A stretch of DNA of 64,000 bases from Sediminispirochaeta smaragdinae DSM 11293 (GTDB taxonomy: Bacteria; Spirochaetota; Spirochaetia; DSM-16054; Sediminispirochaetaceae). Below, piece by piece: positions 54,347-62,849 of the stretch. Every line of letters begins with the position of its first letter. Within the stretch, counting starts at the first letter, position 1. Under the pieces are notes generated by a model. That model was not told the DNA's origin and ran no database searches. It saw only the letters and a list, made by a program, of their open reading frames with translations. The position numbers were made by a program, and so were the translations under genes. The stretch covers positions 3,472,001-3,536,000 of the forward strand of contig NC_014364.1 in assembly GCF_000143985.1 (NCBI RefSeq), given 5' to 3'.

Positions 54347-55435
54347 TCAGTCCTTTTCTAATGCTTTGTTTACCAGCCCAAAAATCTCCGCTGTTCCAGA
54401 ACTACCACCTAATTCATAGGGTAATAACTTCTTAGTCCGGTAAGCCGATTTTACCGCTTCTATCAAGGTCTCACTAGCTTGTATCGCGGCATCATTTGAA
54501 AATTTAGTACCCAAGTAATCAAGCATCATTGCACCAGAAAGGATCATGCCCGTAGGGTTGGCTATACCCTTCCCGGCAATATCGGGTGCACTTCCATGGC
54601 AAGGTTGAAACACTGCATTATCATCACCAATTTCACCAGATGGCGACATCCCCATTCCTCCCATTAATGCGGCTGCTTCATCTGACAAAATATCACCAAA
54701 TTGGTTCTCTACTGGGCAAACATCGAATTCCCAAGGCCTCCTGATAAGGTTTAACGCGGCAGCATCGACGTACATGTATTCAGTCGATATTTCCGGATAA
54801 TGCTCTTTCACTTCGTTAAAAATACTTCTGAAAAAGAACATCGATGATAAAACATTCGCCTTATCAATGCATGTTACAAGGCCTCGAGTTCCTTTACTCT
54901 TTCGCCTTTGTGCTAAGCTAAAACTGTAGTCAAATAGCTTCTCAGATATTCTTCGAGTTATTTTTATTAGATTATATGCAGCCTCATGGCTGTCCAACTC
55001 ATGTGATCTAGGATAGGCAAATATGCCTTCAGTGGATTCTCGTACAATGACAAAGTTAAGCGCTTTGCTCCGTTCATCAATTAAAGGGAGAGGTAATCCC
55101 GGCATTGTTATACATGGACGTACTCCGGCATAAAGTTCTAACCGTTTTCTTAAATCATGCTGAGGGCCTATCTCTGTTCCATCAGGATATCTAACATTTG
55201 GTAATCCCATGGCAGCTAAATAGATGGCATCAGCTTGTTTAGCACGAATAAAATTTTCTTCAGGAAAACTCTCCCCTGTTCGTCTATACAGATCCGCCCC
55301 CGCTTCAATCTCAGTATATGTAAGTTTAACGCCAAACTCAGATGCAACATCAGCAACTAAATCAAATGACGGCCTTGTGATCTCCTGACCAATTCCATCA
55401 CCTGGCATTACAGCAATATCAAATTCGTTTTTCAT
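54347..55435 (-). CDS. Isopropylmalate/tartrate dehydrogenase family oxidoreductase
   Basis: NAD-dependent beta-hydroxyacid (decarboxylating) dehydrogenase. The 362-residue product shows IAVMPGDGIGQEITRP (about residues 6-21), FVIVRESTEGIFAYPRSHE (about 127-145), an ENQFGDILSDEAAALMGG region, and QPCHGSAPDIAGKGIANPTGMILSGAMMLDYLG (about 272-304). The IAGKGIANP and ESTEG patterns fit the tartrate dehydrogenase/D-malate branch as well as isopropylmalate dehydrogenase. The setting (TRAP transporter, tetronate kinase and decarboxylase) makes a four-carbon acid such as tartrate, erythronate or threonate the likely substrate. It is 21 bp after the TRAP permease gene. Confidence 0.87.
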   Translation of the reverse strand: MKNEFDIAVMPGDGIGQEITRPSFDLVADVASEFGVKLTYTEIEAGADLYRRTGESFPEENFIRAKQADAIYLAAMGLPNVRYPDGTEIGPQHDLRKRLELYAGVRPCITMPGLPLPLIDERSKALNFVIVRESTEGIFAYPRSHELDSHEAAYNLIKITRRISEKLFDYSFSLAQRRKSKGTRGLVTCIDKANVLSSMFFFRSIFNEVKEHYPEISTEYMYVDAAALNLIRRPWEFDVCPVENQFGDILSDEAAALMGGMGMSPSGEIGDDNAVFQPCHGSAPDIAGKGIANPTGMILSGAMMLDYLGTKFSNDAAIQASETLIEAVKSAYRTKKLLPYELGGSSGTAEIFGLVNKALEKD

Positions 55436-55456
55436 ATCTTGTTCCTTCGCAGTTCG

Positions 55457-56734
55457 CTATATACCTGAAATATTGGGAATAAAAGTAATGAGACTCGGAA
55501 AAAAATTCAAAATAAGTAAGATTACGATTAATACTACGACAAATGGAATTATCTCTATGGATATCCTTTCAATTGATTCATCGGCGATATTACAGGAAAC
55601 AAATAAACACAATCCAACAGGAGGCGTGATCTGACCGATAGCAAGGGCAAAAATAAAGAGGACCCCAAAATAAACAAGGTTTCCTCCCATTGCTTCAATA
55701 ACCGGATAAAAAATAGGCGTCAACAGGACTACCGCAACAGCATTATCCAAAAAAGTTCCGACAAAAAGCAAAGCTAACATCATGAGAAGTTGAATAACTA
55801 AAAGATTGTTTGAGACCGTTACAAGATAGCGCGCAAACATTTGTGGAATAGATTCACTAGCAAGAATATAGCTAAAAAGATGTGCACATGCAACAAGGTA
55901 CATTATAGAAGCAGTGCTTTTTGCAGAAGAATAAATTACTTTCTTGAAATCCGAGAATCTTAGCATTTTATAAACAAAAACACTGATTATCGTACCATAT
56001 ACGACAGCAACTGCAGCAGCCTCTGTCGGAGTAAAAATTCCACCGTAAATGCCTCCAAGAATGATTCCTGGCATCAAGATTGCCCAGATCCCATCCTTTA
56101 GTGCAGCGCCAATTCTTCCCAATGAAGCTTTTTCCGATCCTTCATATCCTCTTTTCTTGCTGATAACATATTCAAGTATCATCAGACCAATTGCCATCAT
56201 CAAACCCGGTACAATGCCACCAAGGAAAAGTTCTCCAATAGAGGCACCAGCTATTGCCCCAAATAAGACCATATTATTACTTGGGGGAATTAATAATCCG
56301 ATAGGACCGGAGGCTGCTATTGTTGCTGCCGAAAAACTTTTTTTGTATCCCTTTTTCTCCATCGATTCAACCATGATAGAACCAATCGCAGAAGTGGTGG
56401 CCGGAGCAGACCCAGAAATGGCGCCGAAAAAGGTACAAGCCAAAGTACTCACCATTGCTAAGCCACCAGTTGTTTTGCCAACAAAGGAAGCGGCAATGTT
56501 TGTTAGTTTCCGTGAAACCCCGCCTCTTGCCATTATATTCCCAGCAAAAATGAAGAATGGAATAGCCATAAGAGTGAAAGAATCAACCCCTCTAAACATC
56601 TTCTGAACAATAGTGCTCACTGATACGTCACTAAAGAAATAGATAGAGAACGTTGCTGCCATTGCTAAACAAAACGAGATCGGAATCCCTAATAAAAGGA
56701 ATACAATAAACGAAATAAAAAGCGCGATACTCAT
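55457..56734 (-). CDS. dctM: TRAP transporter large permease (DctM-like)
   Basis: Twelve-helix main subunit of a sodium-driven TRAP importer for organic acids. The 425-residue product has GIPISFCLAMAATFSIY, MAIPFFIFAGNIMARGGVSRKL (about residues 55-76), FFGAISGSAPATTSAIGSI (about 102-120), ASGPIGLLIPPSNNMVLFGA, and FTPTEAAAVAVVYG, all family landmarks. Its start overlaps the small permease stop by 4 bp. Confidence 0.96.
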   Translation of the reverse strand: MSIALFISFIVFLLLGIPISFCLAMAATFSIYFFSDVSVSTIVQKMFRGVDSFTLMAIPFFIFAGNIMARGGVSRKLTNIAASFVGKTTGGLAMVSTLACTFFGAISGSAPATTSAIGSIMVESMEKKGYKKSFSAATIAASGPIGLLIPPSNNMVLFGAIAGASIGELFLGGIVPGLMMAIGLMILEYVISKKRGYEGSEKASLGRIGAALKDGIWAILMPGIILGGIYGGIFTPTEAAAVAVVYGTIISVFVYKMLRFSDFKKVIYSSAKSTASIMYLVACAHLFSYILASESIPQMFARYLVTVSNNLLVIQLLMMLALLFVGTFLDNAVAVVLLTPIFYPVIEAMGGNLVYFGVLFIFALAIGQITPPVGLCLFVSCNIADESIERISIEIIPFVVVLIVILLILNFFPSLITFIPNISGI

Positions 56735-57273
56735 GAAGCACCTTCTTCCTTACAGTTTTTTTTGGTCATCATGCTATTGTGCTTGATATCATAATCGAAA
56801 ACTTCTACAAGTATTTTTTCCAGTGCAAAAATTCCGATGCAAAAATTGGCAATAGGAACCTGGAGAAAAACATATGCCATTTTAATAAAAGGAATATTTA
56901 CGGATGTAAGGCCATTATTATAAAATCGTAATACCAAGGTCGCAGCAAGAAACGCTGCAATCCAAACAAAAATCAATACCAACACGTGCCCTATTATGAG
57001 TACGGATTTCTTCAACCACCGTTTCTTTATAGAATTAACTAACGACATTACTGCCACATGCCCACCACTGCGGTATACAACAGCAGCACCCAAATAGGTT
57101 AGCCATGAGAAAAAGTATTTTGAGAGCTCTTCACTCCAGGCTAGTGAAATTCCCAGATGTCTTGCAACTACTTGGGCAAATACCAAGATGCTCATTGCAG
57201 GAAGAAATATCATGATTGCTATCTTGAGTACTCGATAAATCTTATTGTTCAATGCTATCAATATGCTAACCAT
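56731..57273 (-). CDS. dctQ: TRAP transporter small permease (DctQ-like)
   Basis: Four-helix subunit that joins DctM in TRAP importers. The 180-residue product has helices at about residues 15-38, 50-70, 88-112 and 128-150, with the family motif SLAWSEELSKYFFSWLTYLGAAVVYRSGGHVAV after the first helix. The C-terminus is hydrophilic. The ATG at 57273 has GGAGTG just upstream; a longer in-frame start at 57327 is only 2 bp from the binding-protein stop and lacks such a site. Confidence 0.92.
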   Translation of the reverse strand: MVSILIALNNKIYRVLKIAIMIFLPAMSILVFAQVVARHLGISLAWSEELSKYFFSWLTYLGAAVVYRSGGHVAVMSLVNSIKKRWLKKSVLIIGHVLVLIFVWIAAFLAATLVLRFYNNGLTSVNIPFIKMAYVFLQVPIANFCIGIFALEKILVEVFDYDIKHNSMMTKKNCKEEGAS

Positions 57274-57329
57274 AAACACTCCATTTCTTGTAAAGCATAC
57301 AGCATTACGCTGTATGCTTTGCCTCATTT

Positions 57330-58340
57330 TTATTTGTTAGCCTTGATCTTGTTGATGAGATCACTATATTGCTTGCCATATTCGTTATAAACAGCATCGA
57401 CAACATCATTAAATCTGGAAGGGTCTATATAATTCACTTCCATCCCTTTAATCTTCAATGCCTCAATATTTTCGTCGAAACTATTTTTAGCATCATCGAA
57501 AGCCCACTGAGACACCTCTCGCCCTACTTCAAGAAAGATTTTTTTGTCCTCAGGACTTAAACTATCAAAAGTACTCTTCGACATAATCATAGGTTCTGCT
57601 GTATGTACATGCCCAGAAATAGAGAGATATTTTTGAACCTCGTAAAGTTTTTTATCTATAATATTTGCTAAAGGATTTTCCTGAGCCTCAACTGTGTTAA
57701 GTTGGAGGGCTGTATACAGCTCACTGGTTGTAATATTTGTGGATGCTGCGCCGCAGGTATTAAAAAAAAGCATATTTGCCTTTGAGGTCGAAACACGTAT
57801 CTTTAGGCCATTAAGATCTTCAGGTGAGAAGATAGGTTGACGATTATTTGTGATCTGCCGAAAGCCATTCTCTAACCACGAAATGACCATGACATTTTTT
57901 TCTTCAAGCTTCTTTGAAAGCAGGTCACCAACTTCACCGTTCAACGTTGAATAGGCATGGTCATAATCTCGAAAAAGAAAAGGCATTCCAAGAACACTAA
58001 AATCAGGAACCAGAGTCATCAGCTTATCATCCGAAGTAATTGCAATATCAATGGTACCTAGCTGAACCGCTTCGGTTACTTCTTCCTGTGTACCAAGCTG
58101 GTTCAAAGGGAAAATGGTAATGGTATATCTTCCATTAGTTCTTTTCTCTATTTCCTCCTTGAATTTCAGTGCTGCCTTGTGATAACGATGCGTTTCAGCC
58201 GCCGAATGGCTTAATTTTAGATTAACAACGCCGTCAGATGAATTCTCACCTTGTCCATTTGCCATTACGACAGGAGTAATACATACCACGAGAGCAAGAA
58301 CGACAAACGTAGATAACATGATCCTAGCGATCTTTTTCAT
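57330..58340 (-). CDS. dctP: TRAP transporter substrate-binding protein (DctP-like)
   Basis: Periplasmic solute receptor. The 336-residue product has a signal peptide (residues 1-25, KKIARIMLSTFVVLALVVCITPVVMA). LKLSHSAAETHRYHKAALKFKEEIEKRTNGRY, FPLNQLGTQEEVTEAVQLGTIDI and LNGLKIRVSTSKANMLFFNTCGA follow, where the conserved Arg of IRV binds the substrate carboxylate, and YTALQLNTVEAQENP. The ATG at 58340 has AAGGAGG 6 nt upstream; the in-frame ATG at 58364 does not. It is the first gene of a seven-gene C4-acid operon. With an FCD regulator divergent from it, an acidic substrate is likely. Confidence 0.95.
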   Translation of the reverse strand: MKKIARIMLSTFVVLALVVCITPVVMANGQGENSSDGVVNLKLSHSAAETHRYHKAALKFKEEIEKRTNGRYTITIFPLNQLGTQEEVTEAVQLGTIDIAITSDDKLMTLVPDFSVLGMPFLFRDYDHAYSTLNGEVGDLLSKKLEEKNVMVISWLENGFRQITNNRQPIFSPEDLNGLKIRVSTSKANMLFFNTCGAASTNITTSELYTALQLNTVEAQENPLANIIDKKLYEVQKYLSISGHVHTAEPMIMSKSTFDSLSPEDKKIFLEVGREVSQWAFDDAKNSFDENIEALKIKGMEVNYIDPSRFNDVVDAVYNEYGKQYSDLINKIKANK

Positions 58341-58492
58341 AATGGTCCTCCTTAGACCTATCAATTTTATTAAAATTCCGCTTTACGAAATTTTCTAAAC
58401 GTTTACTGCTACTAAGCACCTCCCCGTTTCTGTGTATTATCTTTTATGTTACTTTTACTGGTATGATTGGTTAACTACATAACTTATCAACT

Positions 58493-58521
58493 GTTATACC
58501 ATTGACTTTTCAGTTTGTCAA
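58493..58521 (-). promoter_or_regulatory. Promoter of the TRAP/C4-acid operon
   Basis: On the minus strand TTGACA (58516-58521) and TATAAC (58493-58498) have a 17-bp spacer, close to consensus. The inverted GGTATA box overlaps the -10 element. Confidence 0.8.
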
Positions 58522-58590
58522 CGTATTTTTATATTCCTGTAATGGACATACTTGCATTGACGTACATCGATTATTCGGTATACATTATGC

Positions 58591-58599
58591 TGGTATAAT
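58591..58599 (+). promoter_or_regulatory. Extended -10 promoter of the GntR gene
   Basis: TGGTATAAT (58591-58599) is a perfect extended -10 element. The start would fall inside the adjacent 16-bp palindrome, consistent with autorepression. The -35 is poor, as is usual for this promoter type. Confidence 0.6.
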
Positions 58600-58672
58600 A
58601 TGTTAACATATTTACGTGTCAACCAATCACGTTAATGAGAATTTGGTTGAGTCTTTTTGAGGTAGTCTATTT

Positions 58673-59401
58673 ATGGCAAAGCGAATTATCCATAGGAAAA
58701 AAATCTACGAAGAAATTGTTGATCATCTTTTCGACGATATCAAAAATGGGGTGTATAAAGTTAACGAAGAGCTGCCTTCAGAAAGAGAGCTGATGGAGGA
58801 GTTTGGTGTCGGCCGTCCAGCTGTTCGTGAAGCTATTTCCAAACTTGAATTAATGGGCTTAATTGACGTTAGATCCGGTTCAGTGGCAAAAGTTCGTGAG
58901 CCAACAATCCAGCGCTTAGTCGATGAAATGTCGGGGGTTGTTCAGCTTCTTCTGATGTCACCAGAGGGTGAAGCTACATTTCAAGAAATACGACTCATAT
59001 TAGAAGTAGCTCTCGTACGAAAGGCTGCGCGTGATGCGGGATCAGAGCAAATTAGAAAACTAGAGTTAGCATTAGAGGACAACAGGCAGAATCTGAACGA
59101 TAGAAACAAATTTGCCGAAAGTGATTTATCTTTTCACCAAGCCTTAGCAGAAATCACAGGAAATTCAGTAATTATTGGGGTAATGCAATCTCTCAGCTCC
59201 TGGTTAATGAGAAAACGGGAAGTAACCCTTGCAAAATCCGGTCAAAGTAAAATGGCATTTGAGGCTCACCAAAAGATTTTAGATGGAATAAAAAAACGAA
59301 ACCCAGATTTAGCTGAAACAGCAATGCAAGATCACTTATCGCAGATCCAAAATATCTGGGCCGAACAAATTGATAATGAAATATCGGAGTCAGGCTCATA
59401 G
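58673..59401 (+). CDS. GntR/FCD-family regulator of the C4-acid operon
   Basis: The 242-residue product has the winged helix KIYEEIVDHLFDDIKNGVY, LPSERELMEEFGVGRPAVREAISKLELMGLIDVRSG (about residues 10-78) and an FCD domain (about 100-235) with ESDLSFHQALAEITGNSVI and a late FEAHQKILDGI histidine, which form a metal-carboxylate site in relatives such as LldR and NanR. It diverges from the TRAP operon and most likely represses it until the acid, or a metabolite of it, is present. Confidence 0.92.
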   Translation: MAKRIIHRKKIYEEIVDHLFDDIKNGVYKVNEELPSERELMEEFGVGRPAVREAISKLELMGLIDVRSGSVAKVREPTIQRLVDEMSGVVQLLLMSPEGEATFQEIRLILEVALVRKAARDAGSEQIRKLELALEDNRQNLNDRNKFAESDLSFHQALAEITGNSVIIGVMQSLSSWLMRKREVTLAKSGQSKMAFEAHQKILDGIKKRNPDLAETAMQDHLSQIQNIWAEQIDNEISESGS

Positions 59402-59402
59402 C

Positions 59403-59748
59403 CTGCTCCTATCTCGAAGAAAATCCCAATCCCAATAGGCAAAAACAACATATATTGGATTCCACACTGGAACAATATGTATCACATCACTTCCATACCC
59501 AAACGCAAAACGACTAATCGTAAGTCTCGACATGAAGCAGATAAGAAAACCAAGCACAGCGCAGTCAAGGCGGGTCATCTTCAGCTCATGGAGATAGGTC
59601 CGTTTTTTCTTTGTAGCGCAAAAGTCTCTGGTTTCCATCGCGTTTGCAAGATTTGTGCTGGCTTTCAAACCGGTGATGATCACCGATACGATGATAGGCA
59701 TGTACGATTTGGGCCGCGTAATGAATGATCCTTTTTCCAGGTCAAGCC
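59403..59748 (-). pseudogene. Remnant of ECF transporter transmembrane subunit EcfT
   Basis: In a minus-strand frame, RPKSYMPIIVSVIITGL followed by NLANAMETRDF and a trailing KKKRTYLHELKMTRLDC matches the C-terminal third of EcfT (the AMExRGF coupling region). It is joined without a break to the end of a damaged ATPase (DLEKGSFI), so most of EcfT has been deleted, including its start. Downstream residues degrade into sequence without clear EcfT character. Confidence 0.65.
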
Positions 59749-60287
59749 CGCGGGTTTTCTGGGCGTCCGCCACCATGATGATAATCGTATGCCCCTGGTC
59801 GTTTGCATCCCTTACAATATCCATAAGAACGGTACTGCTTTTTCTGTCGAGTCCAACGGTCGGTCCATCCAGGGTAAGAAGTTGGGCAAAATATCTGATG
59901 GTCGGGATTCTGAAAAACAAATCCAACTTCACGCGAGATTTGCGCGATGCTCATATCCTTCGTATCCTTCCCATACAGAAAAACGCTTCCCTCGCAAGGC
60001 CTTAGCAAACCGACAAGATGCTTTGCCAGCGTTGTCTTACCAGAGCCATTCCGGCACATTCCAAGCCGAAGGCCACTTCATCTTCCACACTCATCGTAAA
60101 CAGTTGCGTCTCGGGATCCTGAAATACGACCCCGACCGTTCCCGCCAAACTGGCAACCTCAGCCTCTTTTGTGTTCATGCCGCAGGTGAACACATCACCC
60201 TTCACTGACCTTTACAGGGGCTTCACCCTAGGCCATAGGCGGATAACTGAAGGAAAAGTTTTCGATTGTGATGACAGTCTCATCCAT
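59749..60287 (-). pseudogene. Remnants of two ECF ATPases (EcfA1/EcfA2), fused and frameshifted
   Basis: The first ATPase begins at 60287 (MDETVITIENFSFSYPPM) and stops after 19 codons at 60228. In another frame VVFQDPETQLFTMSVEDEVAFGLE survives, but the Walker A segment between is gone. It then runs straight into the Walker A of a second ATPase (NGSGKTTLAKHLVGLL) in a third frame. Next comes GFVFQNPDHQIF, followed directly by the Walker B region LLTLDGPTVGLD, with Gly where the catalytic Glu should be. The LSGGQ signature stretch is deleted. No functional protein can result. Confidence 0.8.
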
Positions 60288-60297
60288 AGTGTAAAGC

Positions 60298-60546
60298 TTA
60301 CTCCTCCATCTCCCTCTTCCTTGCCTTACCAAGGGTCGCAAGCGGCGGATACACCTTTCGAACCGCAAAAACAAGGGGTATCCCTACAATTCCCCCGGCC
60401 ACAACCTGCCCGATATTCCCGGGAACTTCTGCAAGAGCAGGGCCAAAGCCGTAGAGGAGACCGCCGGCCAGAAGATATCCGCCGATCATTACAATTGCTC
60501 CAAAGAACCATCCCAGAATCATAAAATGCAGCGAAATATACCCCAA
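60298..60546 (-). pseudogene. Truncated ECF transporter S component (substrate-binding membrane subunit)
   Basis: About 82 codons remain of the C-terminal half of an S component: hydrophobic helices, then EVPGNIGQVVAGGIVGIPLVFAVRK. This ending is typical of PF07155-like S components for riboflavin, thiamine precursors or vitamin B6. A stop lies in frame 15 bp upstream (60559-60561), and the possible TTG start lacks the N-terminal helices. It heads the decayed ECF set in the usual S-A-A-T order. The original vitamin is unknown. Confidence 0.7.
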
Positions 60547-60626
60547 CTTCCGCCAAGGTTATGTATCCCCTTACGGACAAGTAGTGTTAAGACTGTTGTA
60601 ATAGCTGTTACCTATGTGGTCCGGCC

Positions 60627-61778
60627 TTAATACAGTTCTGATAAAGCAGCTTCGAGCCCATCTCCTATTTTTGCGGGAAATCCTCTATCCCTCAGGGCTT
60701 TCCCTACAAATGTCAATGCGGTCATTACAGGCATCGGCTTAGCCGTATGGCCCATGTGGCCGATCCTGAGCAACGCACCATTCAACTCTCCATATCCGGG
60801 AGAAATGACGACACCGTATGTTTCCCGCAAATGTTCAATAAATGAGGCCGATTCAATCGCCTCGGGAATCTTAAAGGCGGTACAGCAATCTGTAGCGATG
60901 AATTCCGATTCCGGCCACAGCGACAGCCCCATTGCCTTTAGCCCCGCTCTGCAGGCTCTTGCACAATCGCCATGTCGCTTCCAGACCGCTTCAAGCCCCT
61001 CTTCAAAGATCATATCCAGGGCGGCATTAAGGGCGTAGATCAACGAGACGGAAGGCGTATAGGGAAATGCTCCATGTGTCAGCCACTTCTCTTTCCAGTC
61101 GAGCATGCTGAGAAAGGTATTACGGGCAGGGTTCGAAGCAGCAATCCTCTGCCATGCATCCGGACTTACCGCCATCAAACTCAGACCAGGCATCGCACCT
61201 ATACACTTTTGCGGACCGGTAATGCAGATATCAATTCCCCATTCATCGGTTCTCACTTCACTACCCGCAACGCCTGAAACAGAATCGACAAGGGTGATAG
61301 CCCCATATTCTTTAGCAATAGGACACAGCTCGTTAATGGGATTTATCGTTCCCGAAGGGGTCTCAGAATGGACAACACTCATCAGTTTTATATCGGGGTT
61401 CTTCTCAAAGGCAGAACGTACTTCTTCCGGAGTAATCGAGCTGTTGTAGTCTTTCCGAATTTCAACCACTTTGCCACCGTACATATGGATAAAGTCTTCA
61501 AACCATTTACCGAACACCCCGGTAACGAGGTTCAAACAGGTATCTCCGGGCCTGATACAACTGAATGCGGCCGCCTCAAGTCCCAGTATCGCCTCGCCTT
61601 GCATGATGATGATATCATTACTTGTTAGAAATAGTTTTTTAAGCTTCTCCTCAACGCCATGGTGCAACTGTTTAAACGCCGGATCATAATGATAGAGGAT
61701 TGGTTCTGCCGCCGCTTTCGATACACGCGGATGTATTTCAGCCGGGCCAGCAGACATTGTCAGTTTGTCATACTTCAC
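60627..61778 (-). CDS. Pyridoxamine--pyruvate transaminase-like class V aminotransferase
   Basis: PLP-family aminotransferase. The 383-residue product resembles the Mesorhizobium pyridoxamine-pyruvate transaminase (from memory) through the whole chain: LTMSAGPAEIHPRV, LYHYDPAFKQL, GEAILGLEAAA, ETPSGTINPI, ITGPQKCIGAMPGL with Lys191 as the expected Schiff-base lysine, FPYTPSVSLI, and LLRIGHMGHTAKP near the end. That enzyme converts pyridoxamine and pyruvate to pyridoxal and alanine in vitamin B6 degradation. Serine/alanine-glyoxylate aminotransferase is the alternative. GTG at 61778, 5 nt after GAGGTG, is the preferred start; an ATG at 61844 would add an unconserved 22 residues. Confidence 0.82.
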   Translation of the reverse strand: MKYDKLTMSAGPAEIHPRVSKAAAEPILYHYDPAFKQLHHGVEEKLKKLFLTSNDIIIMQGEAILGLEAAAFSCIRPGDTCLNLVTGVFGKWFEDFIHMYGGKVVEIRKDYNSSITPEEVRSAFEKNPDIKLMSVVHSETPSGTINPINELCPIAKEYGAITLVDSVSGVAGSEVRTDEWGIDICITGPQKCIGAMPGLSLMAVSPDAWQRIAASNPARNTFLSMLDWKEKWLTHGAFPYTPSVSLIYALNAALDMIFEEGLEAVWKRHGDCARACRAGLKAMGLSLWPESEFIATDCCTAFKIPEAIESASFIEHLRETYGVVISPGYGELNGALLRIGHMGHTAKPMPVMTALTFVGKALRDRGFPAKIGDGLEAALSELY

Positions 61779-62028
61779 GTGAACACCTCGCTTTTTCCAT
61801 CCATACTTGAATTTGTACATGTAAATTAAGTGCCAATTTTCCAATGGAAGTGATTAGGTAAAAAAAGAACATCGATGTAATCTTTTTAATACAATCAATT
61901 ATTAGATTCAAGACATTAAATCCCAGCATCAAATACGAAGGGAAACAGATCAAACAGCTTTATATCGCCCAATTTCTTCCATAGAGACAGGGATATACCG
62001 ATCTTTGCAGTAGGCTTTGAAAGGTGTA
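61779..62028. other. AT-rich intergenic region
   Basis: About 250 bp between two minus-strand genes with no RNA gene, palindrome or convincing coding frame. It is expected to hold the promoter of the transaminase gene, but none stands out. Confidence 0.4.
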
Positions 62029-62844
62029 CTAACGGAATTTACGGTTTACACCGGCGAGGTCGGCCTGAAAGGATAGAAGGATTTCCTCAATCTCGGTATT
62101 CGAAACCGCTGATTGGTCGATCATACGATTCAAGCTTTCCCGAAGGGAATCATATTCCTGAAACACATTGAGTATGGATTGCACATCTTCCTGAACTTCA
62201 TCGGCACTATCTTTGCTCTTTTGAGTTGTTTCCAAAAGCTTTTGCAGGATTTCCCGGCTTGATGAGACTTCGGCACCGATGGACTGCATGATGTCCACGA
62301 GCTGAAAGATTAAGTCGATCATTTCATGCAGCTGTGCAGACGCCTGAGTAACGATCTCCCTGGATTGCTCCCCATGTCGCCGGATCTCTTTGGCGACAAC
62401 AGCGAACCCCGCTCCTTCCGTTCCGACACGGGCAGCCTGAATCGAAGCATTCATTGCAAGAATATTCGTCATCTCGGACAAATCTTCGATTTCCTTCAGC
62501 TGCTTCTCCGCCTCTTCGGCTTTCAACTGCAAGGCCTGCCCGAGCTTATAGGAATCGCCGAAAGATGTATCGATATGAGAAAAATGCTCTTCCACATCTT
62601 CGATGTAGCCTCGGGAACGCAAGAAAACATCAAGCAAACGTTCCATTCGCTGCTGAAAGGTTGACCTGACGGTCCCAATGACCTCGGTTAATTTAGCGAA
62701 TTGTTCATGCAAATACTGGATCGTAATATTCAGAAGCTGACTTCGCGATATAATTTCAAAAACGATCGCATTGATTTTACTCGCGAAGTAATGCAGTATC
62801 TTTTTCCCGTTGCTTATCCTGGTCGTCGCATGTGCTTGGCCCAT
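62029..62844 (-). CDS. Soluble chemotaxis-receptor-like signalling protein
   Basis: The 271-residue product has no membrane helix. It is almost wholly helical and contains an MCP signalling tip, SEMTNILAMNASIQAARVGTEGAGFAVVAKEIRRHGEQS (about residues 122-160), between two coiled-coil arms. This is a short cytoplasmic receptor that could bind CheW/CheA. It lacks its own sensor domain and follows, after 5 bp, a FIST-domain gene, which I infer supplies the sensing function. The tip differs from consensus in a few places (NASIQAARVGTEGAG). Confidence 0.87.
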   Translation of the reverse strand: MGQAHATTRISNGKKILHYFASKINAIVFEIISRSQLLNITIQYLHEQFAKLTEVIGTVRSTFQQRMERLLDVFLRSRGYIEDVEEHFSHIDTSFGDSYKLGQALQLKAEEAEKQLKEIEDLSEMTNILAMNASIQAARVGTEGAGFAVVAKEIRRHGEQSREIVTQASAQLHEMIDLIFQLVDIMQSIGAEVSSSREILQKLLETTQKSKDSADEVQEDVQSILNVFQEYDSLRESLNRMIDQSAVSNTEIEEILLSFQADLAGVNRKFR

Positions 62845-62849
62845 TGTGT

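Larger units (their letters stand above)
58460..58612. promoter_or_regulatory. Divergent control region with GGTATA boxes and AATATGTTAACATATT palindrome
   Basis: Within this 308-bp gap lie GGTATA at 58577-58582 and 58592-58597 (15 bp apart), an inverted copy TATACC at 58495-58500, and a near-copy GGTATG at 58460-58465. A perfect 16-bp palindrome occupies 58597-58612. GGTATA repeats are the known target of the FCD regulator NanR. The boxes overlap both promoters, so they are good candidates for operators of the adjacent GntR regulator. Confidence 0.6.

Noticed and set aside
59396-59932. A genuine 178-residue protein
   Set aside because: The frame joins a damaged ATPase end to an EcfT fragment and lacks essential motifs. 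It is best read as part of the decayed ECF operon.
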